From positions 518,501-582,500 of the forward strand of contig JAXBDG010000011.1 of the NCBI GenBank assembly GCA_036320915.1: 64,000 nucleotides of DNA, given 5' to 3'. Origin of the DNA: Linnemannia elongata (Eukaryota > Mortierellomycota > Mortierellomycetes > Mortierellales > Mortierellaceae). The notes below the pieces were generated by a model that saw nothing but the letters and a program-made list of their open reading frames with translations, was not told the DNA's origin and did no database searches. The translations under genes were made by a program, and so were the position numbers. Positions 38,044 to 51,189 of the stretch are shown here, one piece after another. Within the stretch, counting starts at the first letter, position 1. The number at the start of each line of letters is the position of its first letter.

Positions 38044-40400
38044 GAAGTGCGTGACTCTCCCATTCTGTTTCCCTGTTGTGCGTATGTAATACCAGTCAAA
38101 TATCATGACCGATCACTGTAGATATTAAAGTTCTTTGTCGTGATAGAAGCAATGGTTCATTTTTTTTGAGTTATAAAAACAAAGAAAGAAGAAAAAAAAA
38201 AAAATGGTCAAGGTGATGATGGAATGGGCTGGACAAGGCAGTATCCATTGGACCTGAATCGGGGGATGAAAAGGGTCTTGAAGGATGAAACGACTATGAA
38301 TGAACGACGAATCTGGACAGGGAAATTGAATTTGAAGGGGCGAAAAGAGGACAAGGGCCAAAGGGGCGAAAACGGGCCAATCCACGCTGCCTCGCCTCAC
38401 TTGCCCTGTCCTCTCCTGTCCAGGGGTCCATGAAAAAAATTGCGCACACTCCTCCTTTCTTGTTGGTCATTTTGCATGAAACGAATGAAAGGACGGACCC
38501 TATGATGATGCTGATGCTGATAATGATAAGTTCCTTTTTTTTATTTCTCTTTCTTTTTCTTTTTCGCCTCTTCTAATTGTTGACGAGCTGCTGTTTTTAC
38601 GGTTGATGCCACACATCTATATACCGAGTCTTCTTGCAGATGGATGATTTGGATGGGGGTGAGTTGTATACGGTTTCTTAATGTACCTGCCTGTGCCTGA
38701 GCCTGTCCGCCCATGCACAATTAAGACATCAACGCAGCAACAACATCAACAAAAGCCGAGGCCAAGGACAAGAACATGGATATAGATGACCAAGGCAAGA
38801 CCAATTGAGGTCTCCCGATCGAAAACTACACAACAATCGCAATCCTTCATCCGTCCCGCCCTTTTTTGTATCTTTGCAATGTACCCATTATTTTATCCTT
38901 TGGTTGTTTCTTGGTGTTTGTTGGTTCGTGTTGTTGCGTGTTGTTAGTTGTTGTTGTTGGATGAGATTCAAGGGTCACGCCTTCCTGATGGGTCAAGCAA
39001 ATCAATGGATCATGGAGTGAAGGTTGGATTTACCCTTGTAACTGTGTGCAATTGTAGACAACCGACAACGGTCTCTATCCTTGGCAATGAGATTTCCTTT
39101 TGATTGTCCTTATTTTTGTGGATAACCATCAGCAAAAAACAATGTTAATCATCTTTTCTATACACTCTCTCTTACCCATTTCTACCCCTTTCGACTGTTC
39201 ATTGTTGATGGCTGTTGTTTTATATCCCCTTACAACAAGGGACGATTGTAACACCCTATTAAAATGGGCCTGGGAAGAAAGAAAAAAAGGCATAGATAGA
39301 ACAGAGCAAATACATGCATGCAGCGCACAAAGCAAGCAAGGGTGCGCCAGGGACAGCCATCGAGGATACTCAATTGTTTGAGGATTTCATGGGTGAATGA
39401 GTGAATGAACCTAACCCTGGATTGACAGGGTCCCTCCCTATCCATCAATAGTGCTCATCCCCTCATCCCCTACTTTGGTATAGCTATTTCTAAACAGCTA
39501 AGCTGGCTAAGGAGGGTGTTCAGGTAAGAGACCAAAAGAGTTAGGGTTGGAAAGAGGTACCCGTGAAAAAGAAGATGAAAGGAGTGAGAAACAAGGAAAG
39601 AAACACAAGAGCGTGCCATCAAAACAAAAGAGTTGATTCGCAAATTTGTCCGGACGGTTGTGCCTGTTTCCCTATTCTCTCCATTCATTCATTTGTGTGA
39701 GTCTGTGTATTACGAAAGAAAGGTATTGCACGATGACCCCCCTCCCCACCTCCCTCTTCATCTGTTCCCCCTTTTCACCCTCGTTCATAACTTGATGTTT
39801 TCAATCAATCGCAAGTTGAACTCAACCAACAAACACCCAAAAACAACCCCTTCTTTCTTCTTATGGATGCTCCCTTTTCCTTTCCCTTTTTTTGTCAGTC
39901 AAACAGGCCCGTTGCTTTGACTGTGTCAATGCGAGGCGAATACTTAAGCCAACTGCATCTCCGTTTTTATTTTATTTTAATTAAATTACTTTCGCCTTCT
40001 CCTCTTCTCTTCTTTTCTTTTTTTTCTTCTTCTCCTCCTCCTTCTTCCTTCTCTTCTGAATGTTCACCTTACTCCTCATTTCTTCACCCCCTCAATCACA
40101 TAATTATTATTACTACTGCTTCTCTACACCCGTTGTATTCCTGCAACGGTCCATCATTAGACACATACCATAATATCCTTTCTTCAACATAATCATCTTT
40201 TCCTCTTCTAATTCACCCCCTTCCCTCCGCAATTCTACTCGACCCGTTCGACTTTTCCTCCTAATACTATCAACATTTACAACCAACCCTCTCCTTCCTC
40301 CTCCCTCCACCTCCAGCAGAACAATACTCCAGTAGACCATTAACGACAACCATCAATCAAGTATAGATATACCCACCCGCATAATCACATACATACCAGC
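38044..40400. other. Intergenic region, PFK-2 to Uds1-like gene
   Basis: No gene is supported in these 2.4 kb. It contains the presumed 3' end of the PFK-2 gene, short A runs and GAT/GCT repeats around 38500. From about 39720 a C/T-rich leader runs to the next start codon. No tRNA-like A/B boxes were seen. Confidence 0.5.
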
Positions 40401-40595
40401 ATGTCCTCCACACTAGCACTCCCCTCCCACACCACCTCACTTAGCCGTCAGCGATCCATCTCTGACAAATTCGTCCGTTCCACCTCGCCACCCTTTGAGG
40501 GCACCTCCTCAATGAGCCGCCAACGATCCATCTCTGTAAGCCTTCTTCTTTCCTTTGGCTACAGTTCTTTGTCGTCTATCAAAGTTACACACTCT

Positions 40596-40645
<50 letters not shown>

Positions 40646-43600
40646 CCTTCTTGATTGATTGCCTTTTTGTATTAACCATTCTCCCATCCCTCTTTTGTAT
40701 CATCTCTCCTTCCTTCATTCCACTTTGAAACACCTTGACATATTTGTTAGGGCCATCGCATCGATTCAGACAAAAGCAGCACCTTGGAACACCACACGCC
40801 AACGGGATCTCTCCTCTCTCCCCAATACACCCAACACCAACACCAGCAACACCATCTCCTCTCATCTACTCTCTCTTCAATGTCCGACCATAAAGTGGCC
40901 TCTTCCAGGACACTCCTCTCCCCCTACAACAACTCTTCCTACTCCCAATCCTCAGACTCTCTCGCCCACTCTCTCCCCACCCGAAAGCTCTCCAGCAGCA
41001 ACTTTATCAAACTGGCACGACAGGCCTCCGACACTGCCTTTCGAAGCGTAGGTCTCAACCGAAAGCAATCTGATCACAACCTTCGGGAACAAGCTGCGGT
41101 TGCCACTTTGATGAGTGGCAATGGCGGCGGAGTGTATGAACAAAACCCAAAAGTGTACCTCTACCAGCAACATCAGCAACAGCAACATCTTCACCAGCAC
41201 GTTAAAACTCGCCCTCATCATCATCCTTATCGACCACAAGGCGACGATACCGTTCCTGAAGAGTGGGCCATGAACAACCAACTCCTTCACACAGAGTCCT
41301 GCTCCTCAGACGAATACTATGAGCCACCGCCAATCGTGAAGCCGTTTGCGTCGAGATCGTTGAGGAAAAATGTCTCCATGCCCGATATGAAGGGCACAGC
41401 AGCGGCTGCTGCTAATGCTACCCAAAGCTCTTGTGAGCCCCGTCCTTCAAGAGCCACCTCTCCACAGCCTTCAGCTACCAGTGCTCACCGGGCTAACCGT
41501 AGTCGTAGTCGTAGTCGCCCACGAGTGCAACCACACCATTTCATCGCTACCGCCATGGCCAACAGCAGCAACAACAACTCCAGCTGTGAGCCCACTGTTG
41601 TTACCAGCAACAGCAACGGTCAATGCGAGCCTACTACTATTCTGCCCAAGAGCACGCCTGTGAGCTCTGGAGACGAACGTTCCAACATTCAACGAACACC
41701 CTCCCGCCCCCCTCGCAACCAGAACCACACCAGCCCCCACCACAACAACATCAAAGTGTACCAACAGCATCAGAACCAGATCGAGCAACAACGACACCAT
41801 GAACAACAACGCCAACGACTCCTCACACGCCATCAGATCCTGTCTGACGAATCCCTCCCAGAATACGGGGATGCTGTGCTCTCAGTCTCGTGTGTGCTGG
41901 ATGGTCCGAACAACAACAACAGCAACAACAGTGTCAACAACACTAATAACAACTTGAGCAACAAGGATCTGCCTCCTACGCCTCCTGGCCCACCTCCATC
42001 GTTCTCGCTCCCGACCAGGAGCCGTCGTCGCACGGAGAGCAACAGCGAGACGGATTCTGTGACTAGCCCGACTGGTTCGTTGGCTCCAATGATGTTGCCT
42101 GCGATGGGCACGAATCTGACGAGGAATGGAAGTACCAATGGAGGGATTATCCCGCAAGATGTGTTGCGCAGTATGGATCCCAAGGATGTGCAGAGAGTGG
42201 TTTCGTCGACGGTGATAGCCAGTCGAGTGTACAAGGTCCTCAACCCCGAGCAACTCGAAAGCTTAAAGAAGGTAACTTTGGAGGGAGTTTTTCTAGAGAG
42301 ATCCAATGATGTGTTTGTAAGGAAAAGGGACCAATCATTTCGGACAGTGAAATAATTATTTAATTTGAGTGATCCAAGACTCTCTTCACCACTGAACTGA
42401 TCGCCCTGGTAGTCTAACCACTCTTCTAACCGACCTCTCTATCTGATTTCGTAATACGATCAATCGTTCTTGTTATAGGAACAAGAGGGACTTCAGCAGT
42501 TCGTCGAGGCAATGAATGTCTCCCTCCACATCGAAACCCGCATGCGCGACGCCTCCTACTCCCTCATCCGCCTCCACGAGTGCAACCTCAACATCGACGC
42601 CGTCAAGGCTGCTAACAGCCAACTCCACGCCACAACCTTCAAAATGGACCAGATCGTCCAAAAGTCTCAGCAGGCCATGTGGCGACTCATGGCAATCCAG
42701 CGACTCCTCCTCCAACATGAGACCGCCGTCTTGAATGCCGGGTTGAGACGGCTGGACAATGAGAACAGAGATCTTTCAAGAGCTGTTATGAACTTGGAGA
42801 CGGCTAGGGGACAGGAGAAGGAGGAGAAGCTGAGGTGGAAGAAGGAGCATACGAGACTTAAGGTGCAGAGTATCCTGTTGACACCTACGTCTCCTATTAC
42901 TGCCACTGCTGCTAGTGAGGTTCCGGTGCCGCCTACGCCTCAGTTGCAGCTTGTTCAGGAGCAGCTCTCGGCGATGGAGAATTATGCCAAGGAGTTGAGT
43001 GAGGATGTGTTACAGAAAGATGAGAAGTTGGGTGAGCTCAAGAGTGAATTGGTTGCTGTTAAGGGTTGGGCGGATGACTTTGAAGCTTCTCTCCAACAGG
43101 CCAAGAAGGACTCGAGCTCCGACGCTACCGTAGCCGTTGTTGAAAAGACGCTTCAGGAACAGTTAAGCCGTCTCCAATCCATGATCGAGGCCGACTACAA
43201 GGATTTCCACGTTCATGCTGATGAGCTCCAGGTCAAGGTTGACCTACTCACGGAGGAGAACCTTGCCCTCGTCACCGCCGCCTCCGCTCCTTGCAAGACG
43301 TGTTTGCCAGATGACGACACCACGTCCTCTGCCTCTTCCTCGCACTCTTCGCCTCTTGGAGTGACGGAACAGCAGCAGCAAGAGCGTCAAGCTCGCCGAT
43401 CCTGGCGCATCAGTCCCAGTTTTTCGTCCTCTCGCGAAAGTATTGACCTCCACAATGTCCTGCGAGAGAGTCTTTGGGAGCTGGATCGTCAGATCGAATT
43501 CGATGATCGCCTCAGCACCTCCTCCTCTTCCACTTCCGGTTCATCTTCCGCCTCTTCCTCCTGCCGAAACTCCTCAGCCTCCACCGTCTCCAGCGCATTT

Positions 43601-43951
43601 TCTCTCGACAACACCAACGCTAGCGGTTCCGTTAAACACGCCGGAAACGAAAGCCCATTGGTCATCAGCCGACGCTCCTCCTCCCGTAGCACCGCCACGG
43701 CCTCTTCATCATCTTCACCGTGTACTGGGCGGTTGAGCAGGACGAGCAGCACGAGTTCGAGTTCCAAGTTTGGACTTCGGGAGCAGGTCTTGATGCGAGA
43801 TATGTGTACCTCACCCGAGATTGTTGCGCAGGGGTTGGGGTTGGTTGTTGAGTGCGACGATGTTGGTGAGGAGGATGAAGAGAAGGGGGAGGGATTGGAT
43901 AAGATTGTGAAGGAGATTGAGCAGACCGCTATGCACCAGCAGCAGGAGTAA
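40401..43951 (+). CDS. Uds1 (up-regulated during septation)-family coiled-coil protein
   Basis: Three exons: 40401-40535, 40751-42271, 42479-43951; 1042 residues. The N-terminal 500 residues are low-complexity (Ser, Gln, His, Asn runs) with repeated SRQRSIS motifs that look like basophilic kinase sites. Residues about 540-680 read LNPEQLESLKKEQ, ETRMRDASYSLIRL and heptad-rich helices, matching the Uds1 family domain (PF15456), a fungal family named from a fission yeast gene induced at septation. More coiled coil follows (about 710-800), then a Ser-rich tail with a final acidic segment. Intron 1 contains a long CT dinucleotide repeat. A cytoskeletal or septum role is inferred only from the family name; molecular function is not established. 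Confidence 0.8.
40602..40641. repeat. CT dinucleotide repeat, about 40 bases
   Basis: About 20 tandem TC units in intron 1 of the Uds1-like gene. Confidence 0.9.
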
Positions 43952-44409
43952 GTGAGTGAACGAATAAAACAATCGTAGGATTAAGTTTTGTAACCTCTAC
44001 ACCTAATGTAGCGAGATATGATAATGATTGAACATTGTTTGCCTCATTGCACTCACTTTGTACTGCGTCAATGGACGTTAAAAAAACGCAATTGACCACA
44101 ATGACAAAGCCCTCAAATGGGAAGAACGTATTCCAGCAGCTCTCAACTGCACAGCGTCAACGGACGTATAGGTTGTCAAAGCATATTTGCCCTAATATGG
44201 GAAGGCGTCCAATGTGGTGGCAATACAAGCCACCGCCAGCAATGTGGTTTTCTTACCCACCCATGGGCCATAAAACGGTTTATTTCCGCGGCACTTCTCT
44301 CTATTTTGTTCGATACTCTTGTACACGCACACATACACCACATACTCCCGCCACACACAAACGCTCGCTTGTTTCTTTTCCTTTGGCCAACAAGGAGCAC
44401 GACAACGCA
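43952..44409. other. Intergenic region, Uds1-like gene to FHA kinase
   Basis: It holds the presumed terminator side of the Uds1-like gene (AATAAA at about 43963) and the leader of the kinase. The kinase frame stays open upstream to a Met at 44035, but the composition changes to non-coding-like, so I treat it as leader. Confidence 0.5.
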
Positions 44410-47400
44410 ATGGAGCAACAACCGCCATCGTCCCCCGAGTTCCGGGTACCGACAGGCCCAGCCTCCCGCCCGAAGACATCACAGCATCAGCAACAGCAGC
44501 AGCAATCGGGCACAGGAACTGCATCGGATTCTGGCAGCACACATCCGCCCACTTCATTCGCGTCAAAGGTATCTCCGTCTTCTTCCTCGAAAAGAGTCTC
44601 GACCGGCTCAACCTCATCGCAAGCAGCGGCCGAAGGCTTTCGAGGCCCGCTTGCAGTACCACAGCACTCGACAACAGCACCGACCACTGCCGCCAGCACC
44701 AGCACCAGCAACGGGAGGGCAGCAGTCCAATATTATCAAAAACCGACAGCGTCTCAATTTCAGTTTGACCAGACGCAGCAGATGACCCAGACACAGATCC
44801 TCGAAGGATCTGACGAACTTCCTGACGACGAGGTCGCATCCCCTTTGCTGTTTGGTATTCTTGCAGGACGTGACAATACGATGCACCAGTCTCTGTTCAG
44901 CCACGAGGTGCCCTATACCTTTGGAACCTCAGACGATTGCGATGTGAAAATCAGCCATGACCATTGGCCTGATAACAAGAAGACGAAAGAGCCTTGGTTC
45001 CGACTGAATTGTGTATGTTTTTTAGCTTTTTTTTCTTTTTCAGGATTGAAGATGGGCTTTTGATTGTTTCGTGCGTTCGGATATATCATCTAGGTGGTAG
45101 GGAGGGGTTTTGGACTAACGCGTGATTTGATGCTTCTTTATCGCGTTGACTTGTTATAGGTACCGGCACCTGGCTCTGAGAATACGAATCAAGTCGTGAC
45201 TACCGTACAAGTTCTCAGGTATGCCAATGATGTCGCACTCTTTGCGACTTGAACGATATAGATGTCATATACTATCTTCCAAGAAGGACGGCATGGTCTA
45301 TATTCTCATACGAATATACCTCTTTATTCTTTTTTCATGCAAACTTAGCTCTTCAGGATTGTACATTGACGGGAGCTTGATCAGGAAGGGCAAAACTCGT
45401 GTGCTGAGATGGGGTAATCAAATCGCAGGCGGACCTGAAGGGAGCGAACTCTTCGTATACACCTACAAATTGCCTAAGGACGTGCGCACTATCATCGCCA
45501 CGGAGAGGGCAAAGTACGAGCTAGAGGATGAGGAGCTGGCACATGGAATGTACTCCAAGGTCTACAAAGCGAGGGATCTGGAGCACAATGAAGTCTATGC
45601 TTGCAAGGTCACCAACCGTCTTGCCCGTGATTACAACCCCGCCGAGCTAGCGAGTATGGAGCATGAGATCGAACTCTTGAAGGATTTGAGCCACGTAAGA
45701 CATTTTCGTCGTCTTTTCAACATTTGCAAGAGAAGGCGTCCCTCAGCGCTTGGCGTTTTTGTTCCAAAAAGTGCTGATCATCATTCCTTTATTTCCGTCG
45801 ACTTGTAATAGGAAAACATTGTCAAGTTTGTGGATGTTTGTACCGTTGGGCCCATAACGTACATATTTACTGAGCTTATCGAAGGCGTAACTTTACACAC
45901 GTACTACGCCCAGCAGCGCGAAGTCATGACCGAAAGCGATGCGCGATACATCTTCCGACAGATATGCGATGCAGTCAATTACCTACATATGAGGAAAATT
46001 GTACACAGAGATATCAAGTCTGAGGTAACAGATATTTTATGAGGAGAAACTAAGAATGTTGCCCATCCATGTTGAACACAGTATCGCCTATTTCTTTTTC
46101 GTCCGCACTGTCAACTCAACAGAATACTATCTTTCTGAACTAGAATGTCATGGTGACACCAAACAATGTTGTCAAGCTGATTGATTTTGGTAAGCGGCTC
46201 TACTTCATCTTTAATTTGGTGTTATTTAGAGCTGTGAGTTACTAATCGCTACTCTCCTGCTGCATCTATAGGTCTTGCTCGCGAATCTTGGAATACGACA
46301 ACGATGCTATACACATTCTGCGGTACGCCTTCATATATGGCGCCCGAGAACGCCGTCAACGGAAATGAGAAGAATGCATATGGACCCCCTGTCGGTAAGG
46401 TTTATTATTGATGCCCCTCAGTGTTTTAGAGATTCTCATAGCAGCGCTTTTTGGCTAACGAGTCATTCAACTCTTCTTTTTAACTGCCCTCTTAGACGTG
46501 TGGGCTCTGGGGGTCCTGCTCTTTAGGATGTTGACTGGACGTTACCCGTTTGATGAGAAGTCATACGCAAATGGGGCTGCTGTTGGAAAATCCAATGCGA
46601 AACCTACGGAGAACAGTACTGAATTATCAGAAGCTGAAGTTGTTGTCAAGAATGAGGGTGGTGTAAAGATCAAGGTAGAGCCATTAGAGGTCGAAGACAT
46701 TCCAAAAGAGATGAGCGGAGAGGAGACGAATATGGTTGGAGTAGAGCGGCTAGAAGGAAAGATCGTGTACGCCAAAAGGAAACCTCCTTCGTATCTGATG
46801 GACTGGAAATCCATCGTTGACATTCAGGCTATAAGAAGCAAAGAAGGTGAGTGGACGTCTCGGGATGGATATAATTTTTATCCTATCGTGCTACTTTCCG
46901 CCGATGTGCGCTTCTAACAATATACCACCTAATCTCTCCATTTTTTTTAGTCAAGGAGCTGTTGAACAGGATGCTGGAGATCGACCCATCGCAACGCATT
47001 CGTATTCAGCATGTCCTACAGACTGATTGGATATGCATGATTGACGAAGAGCTGAAGAAAATTGAGGTGAGCGACCCAAGCGCCAGTAATAGACGTTGAA
47101 AAATGAATGTGGCAATAATCGACACCATCGCTTTTACTGACTTCGCTTGTTGTGACAACTTTGCTTAGGATAAGTTAGCAGCAGAACAGTGGGCGCGCGA
47201 CTTTAATAATAAGCCATTCATAGATGGCGAGGACATCGAAGGGCTCTGGGGCATGCTTACTATCGTACCTGGAAGTATTCCCGACGCTCCGCGACGTATT
47301 GGTCTGCCTGATAAGAAGGACGAAATATGGATGGGGCGCAGAGCAGAAAGTAAGTGTATTTGTAATATCTGCGACTTCCCTTGCCGGATTTCATATATCC

Positions 47401-48772
47401 AATTGACACCTGTGATGACTCACCAATGTCATTTTGTCTTCTTCTACGTTTGTTAGTGGTTGAAGTTTGTTTGGGAAGCGATGTCGGACTCAGCGCAAAG
47501 CACTGTGTTATAAGTCGCACACCAGACGGTGTCATGGTTGGCGACGCCAGGTAATGCCCACTGAGTGACTAGTGATCGTGATGAAACGATGCTCCACCTC
47601 AAACACTGCAGAGGCAGCGGACACCATCTATCGTTGCTAACAACAATTATCGTCATTCACATTTGAATGTTAGCATGAACGGAACATACATTAATTCCCA
47701 AAAGATCGGCTTGGGTCGGGGAATGCAACTCATGGACGGCGATGAACTAGGATTAGTGGTCCCACCTGACCGGACTCGGTTTGATGAAGGTATGGATAAT
47801 GGTTATGTGTATGACTTTCACTCTCCATGACGCAATCCAGGTTATATGGTGCCAATTCTAACCTTTATTCAAGACCTTCGAGATCGGAATCATAGATATC
47901 TTAAGTACACGGTTAGGCTCTACAAAACCCCGCCAGTCACGCCGGACCAAAAGGTCCGACGGCAGTATGTTGCTGCTGGAATCCTCGGAGGAGCCTCTTC
48001 GCGACCCAACGTCCGCAAAATGGAGATTCTGGAGATTCCTGAAACCGGTGATTGGCCGCCTGTTGATAACACGTGGGCAACGCTTGCGCCGATCAATACT
48101 CACACAAGAGTCGAGAGACTATCCACAACAAAGGCTATCATTGGACGATATGATGGTACCGACGCGTGGTTTTGAGTATTTTACACTTCTTCATGTTGGA
48201 TGCGTCGCAGTGTACAATACCTTTTTAACCAGGACGCTGTTGCCTTTCATTTCTCTTCTTAGAATGCGATGTTATACTTACTAGCAACAAAATCAGCCGT
48301 GTTCGTAAGTTCTAAGACAGGACGCGAGCTCAAAGGAAAGTGTAAATATCTAATTGAGCGACCATTCGCAATTTTACTTATATGTCTGCTCTGGTTTTAT
48401 TTTCTCTTTTTGCTCAACCCATAGACTGCAAGTTCGAATGGGATGAGGAACACCGCCTAGCATATCTAACCAACTTGGGCCAGAACAGCGTCAAGGTCAA
48501 CGGCGAGTCTTTCTCTGGCCCTGTTCAACTCCGGGAAAATGACCTGATACACCTCTTTTCCCACTCTAGCTGTAAGTTGAGTCATTTCTCTCTCTCGCTG
48601 TTTTCTACCTGTGTAATTAATTAACTTTATGCTAACGTATCCTTTCTTTCAACCTGACCTGTATATGTGTGCATCTGTTATAGATGACGAGTCCGAATGG
48701 ATCGGTTACACGTTTCACTACCTTGCAAAGGTTCAACTACCACCGAAGAAAAAAATAAAAGAAGAGCAGTAG
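44410..48772 (+). CDS. Checkpoint-type protein kinase with three FHA domains
   Basis: Fifteen exons: 44410-45012, 45160-45218, 45349-45694, 45812-46024, 46144-46189, 46272-46394, 46496-46846, 46951-47066, 47169-47349, 47457-47550, 47674-47789, 47841-48155, 48263-48304, 48425-48571, 48684-48772; 946 residues. Order: Gln/Ser-rich N-terminus; FHA1 (about 160-270); kinase (about 275-619) with Lys307 in YACKV, HRD Asp403, Asn408, DFG Asp421 and YMAPE; FHA2 (about 650-745; MGRR, SAKHCVISR, MNGTYINS); FHA3 (about 840-935; IIGRYDECDV, SNKISRVHC, NSVKVNG). It belongs to the Rad53/Cds1/Chk2 group of DNA-damage kinases; Rad53 has FHA-kinase-FHA, so the last FHA is extra. The first Gly of the glycine loop is Ala285 (LAHGMYSKV), and about 75 acidic residues are inserted in the C-lobe after RYPFDEK. 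FHA1 lacks the usual SxxH. A KKKIK cluster near the end could be a nuclear signal. Confidence 0.9.
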
Positions 48773-48899
48773 TAACTCTTGTTACCCCTGCGATGTAGAT
48801 TTCTACTTTAACGCCATCCTGACTGATTTTCGTGGCGGTATTCAGACCTTTGGCGGGCTACACCACCTTTCTCCTTCTATCGAACCGCCATCGCCAAAC

Positions 48900-51189
48900 A
48901 TGAATTCCTACGAGGACGACGATATCGCCAACGAGGTCGACTTGGTCGTAAGCGCCTATCCCGTCCAGGACGATGGGCTTGATGAGGAACTCTTGGCTGC
49001 TGGTAATGTTTCTCAGGACTCATCTTCCCGGCATCATGTTGAAGCATCAACGATTGACAGTAACTTGCCTAAGTTACATTGAACACTCCCACATTCACAC
49101 GCCATTACTGCTACGACGGATCAGGATCCGCGCTTCTTTCCACATTCGGCCTCGCGGGGCTATTTCGACGTTTCATGAGCCTCAGGAGGACGTACGTTTC
49201 GACTACTTTCGCACACGCTCTTAACGTCAGATTCAGAACCAGCCTGATCTTGTTGGCAACCATGCGTTTGCTCTTAGAACTGGAATGCCGTGGGTCTCAA
49301 CAAACCAACTTTCAGGAACGGGGCCGCCTCTATGTCTTCGTCCACTATCTAACACGACCCTTTTCTATCATTTTTGATCACTGAAAACGCCACGCCTTTA
49401 CCTTCCACCACGCACAGACCAGACCTCGCAGCAATACCAGGAGGTTCAGATCCCTGATGTTGTCAAGAACTTTATCGTGTTCTTCCACCGCAACGTCCTG
49501 GAGAACAATGTCCATGAGCTTCACTCGATCTACGAGCACTCGTTCAACAAGTTGACCGAGAAGTTCTACGCCAAGGATTCCTGGCCAGAGCCTGAGGCTA
49601 TTGCGCCTTTGGTCAACGACGGTAAGTGTTTCAAACAGGAGCTTCTTCGACCCTGGATGGAGCCCGGGGAGCCTTTTCGCCTAGACCTTCATTCATCTAA
49701 TCCTGTTGACCATTCGTACATTATTTAGATCAGGTCTTCTTGACTCTGTACCGCGAGTTGTACTACCGTCATATCTACTCTCGCCTTACTCCCACCATCG
49801 AGCACCGCTTCCACTCGTATGAGAACTACTGCGATCTCTTCAACTACATTTTGAGTAAGTTATGCACAAGACTTACAATGAGCAGAACAATATTCTTACA
49901 GTATACATCGGACATCACTTGGAAGTATGGGATTTAGACGCTAATTGCTCTTCTTTTCGTCCAACTTTTATTATTTTTTTTTCACCATGGCAGACTCGGA
50001 AGGACCAGTTCCATTGGAGCTTCCCAACCAGTGGTTGTGGGATATCATTGACGAGTTCATATACCAGTTTCAGTCGTTCTGCAACTACCGCAACCGCATC
50101 AAGAACAAGACCGACGAGGAGCTCGCCTTTCTCCGCGACAACTCTCAGATCTGGAGCTGCTACAGTGTCTTGAACGTCCTCTACTCGCTCATCCAAAAGT
50201 CGCGCATCACGGAGCAATTATTGGTCTCGAAGAACGGAGGCGATATGCAGGAGGCTGCTGGAGAGTATGGATCGCGTCCTCTGTACAAGATGCTGGGCTA
50301 TTTCAGCATTGTGGGCTTGCTCCGCGTCCACTGTTTGTTGGGCGATTTCACTTTGGCGCTCAAGATGATGGACAACATTGAGTTGAACAAGAAGCAGGCG
50401 CTCTTTGCCCGTGTCACCGCCTGCCATGTCACGACCTACTACTATGTTGGATTCGCCTACATGATGATGCGCCGCTACGCCGACGCCATCAAGGCCTTTT
50501 CCCACATCCTCACCTTCATCAACCGCACCAAGCAGTACCACTCCCGGTCATACCAGCACGACCAGATCACCAAAAAGGGCGACCAAATGTACGCTCTCTT
50601 GACCATGTGTGTTACCCTCTGCCCCACCCGTCTGGACGAGAACATTCACAGTCAGTTGAGGGAGAAGTACGCCGAGCAGTCGAACAAGTTGACCAAGCCC
50701 GAGGAGGCCCTCCAAGTCTTTGAGGAGCTCTTCCACTTTGCCTGCCCCAAGTTCATTTCGCCCAACGGCCCTAACCTGGACGATCCCGAGGTCATGAACT
50801 TCACACCCTTTGACCCTGTCCAGCACTACACCAAGATATTTTTGGCCGAGGTCCGCCATTCGATCTTGTTACCCACCCTCCGCTCGTATTTGAAGTTGTA
50901 CACGACTATGGGCAATGCCAAGCTGGCATCGTTCTTGGAAATTGATCCCGAGCAGTTGCGCACGTTGTTGATGATGTCCAAAATTAGGAGCCGTCAGATC
51001 AAGTGGGTTGAGGGCACGCTGCTCGAAGGAGAGTACCAGGGCACGTCGGATCTGGATTTCTGCCTGAAGGAGGATATGATTCATATTGCCGAGTCCAAGG
51101 TTGGCCGCCGCTATGGGGATTGGTTCTTACGCAACATTAACAAGTTCCAGGATATTCTTGGCGGTTTGGAGCTTTCTTCCAAGGCTTGA
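48900..51189 (+). CDS. EIF3L: Eukaryotic translation initiation factor 3 subunit L
   Basis: Four exons: 48900-49002, 49418-49621, 49729-49854, 49994-51189; 542 residues against about 560 in animals. The protein is a PCI-domain subunit of eIF3, which joins the 40S ribosome during start-site selection. Strong landmarks are [67 protein letters not shown] and [14 protein letters not shown]. The first intron, 415 nt, is unusually long; it holds further open frames, so a short extra exon is possible but not needed. Only 127 bases separate its start from the stop of the FHA kinase, so its promoter must be short or reach into the kinase 3' end. Confidence 0.95.

Noticed and set aside
38044..40400. 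Possible tRNA or other small RNA gene in the large intergenic region
   Set aside because: No B-box-like GGTTCGAATCC sequence or cloverleaf was found by eye; a covariance-model scan would be the decisive test.
44035..44409. In-frame upstream Met codons of the FHA kinase
   Set aside because: The added 125 residues have leader-like composition; the Met at 44410 begins the Gln/Ser-rich N-terminus. Transcript mapping would decide.
49079..49384. Open frame of 101 codons inside the first eIF3L intron
   Set aside because: No similarity to eIF3L and no suitable splice pair that keeps the phase with exon 2.
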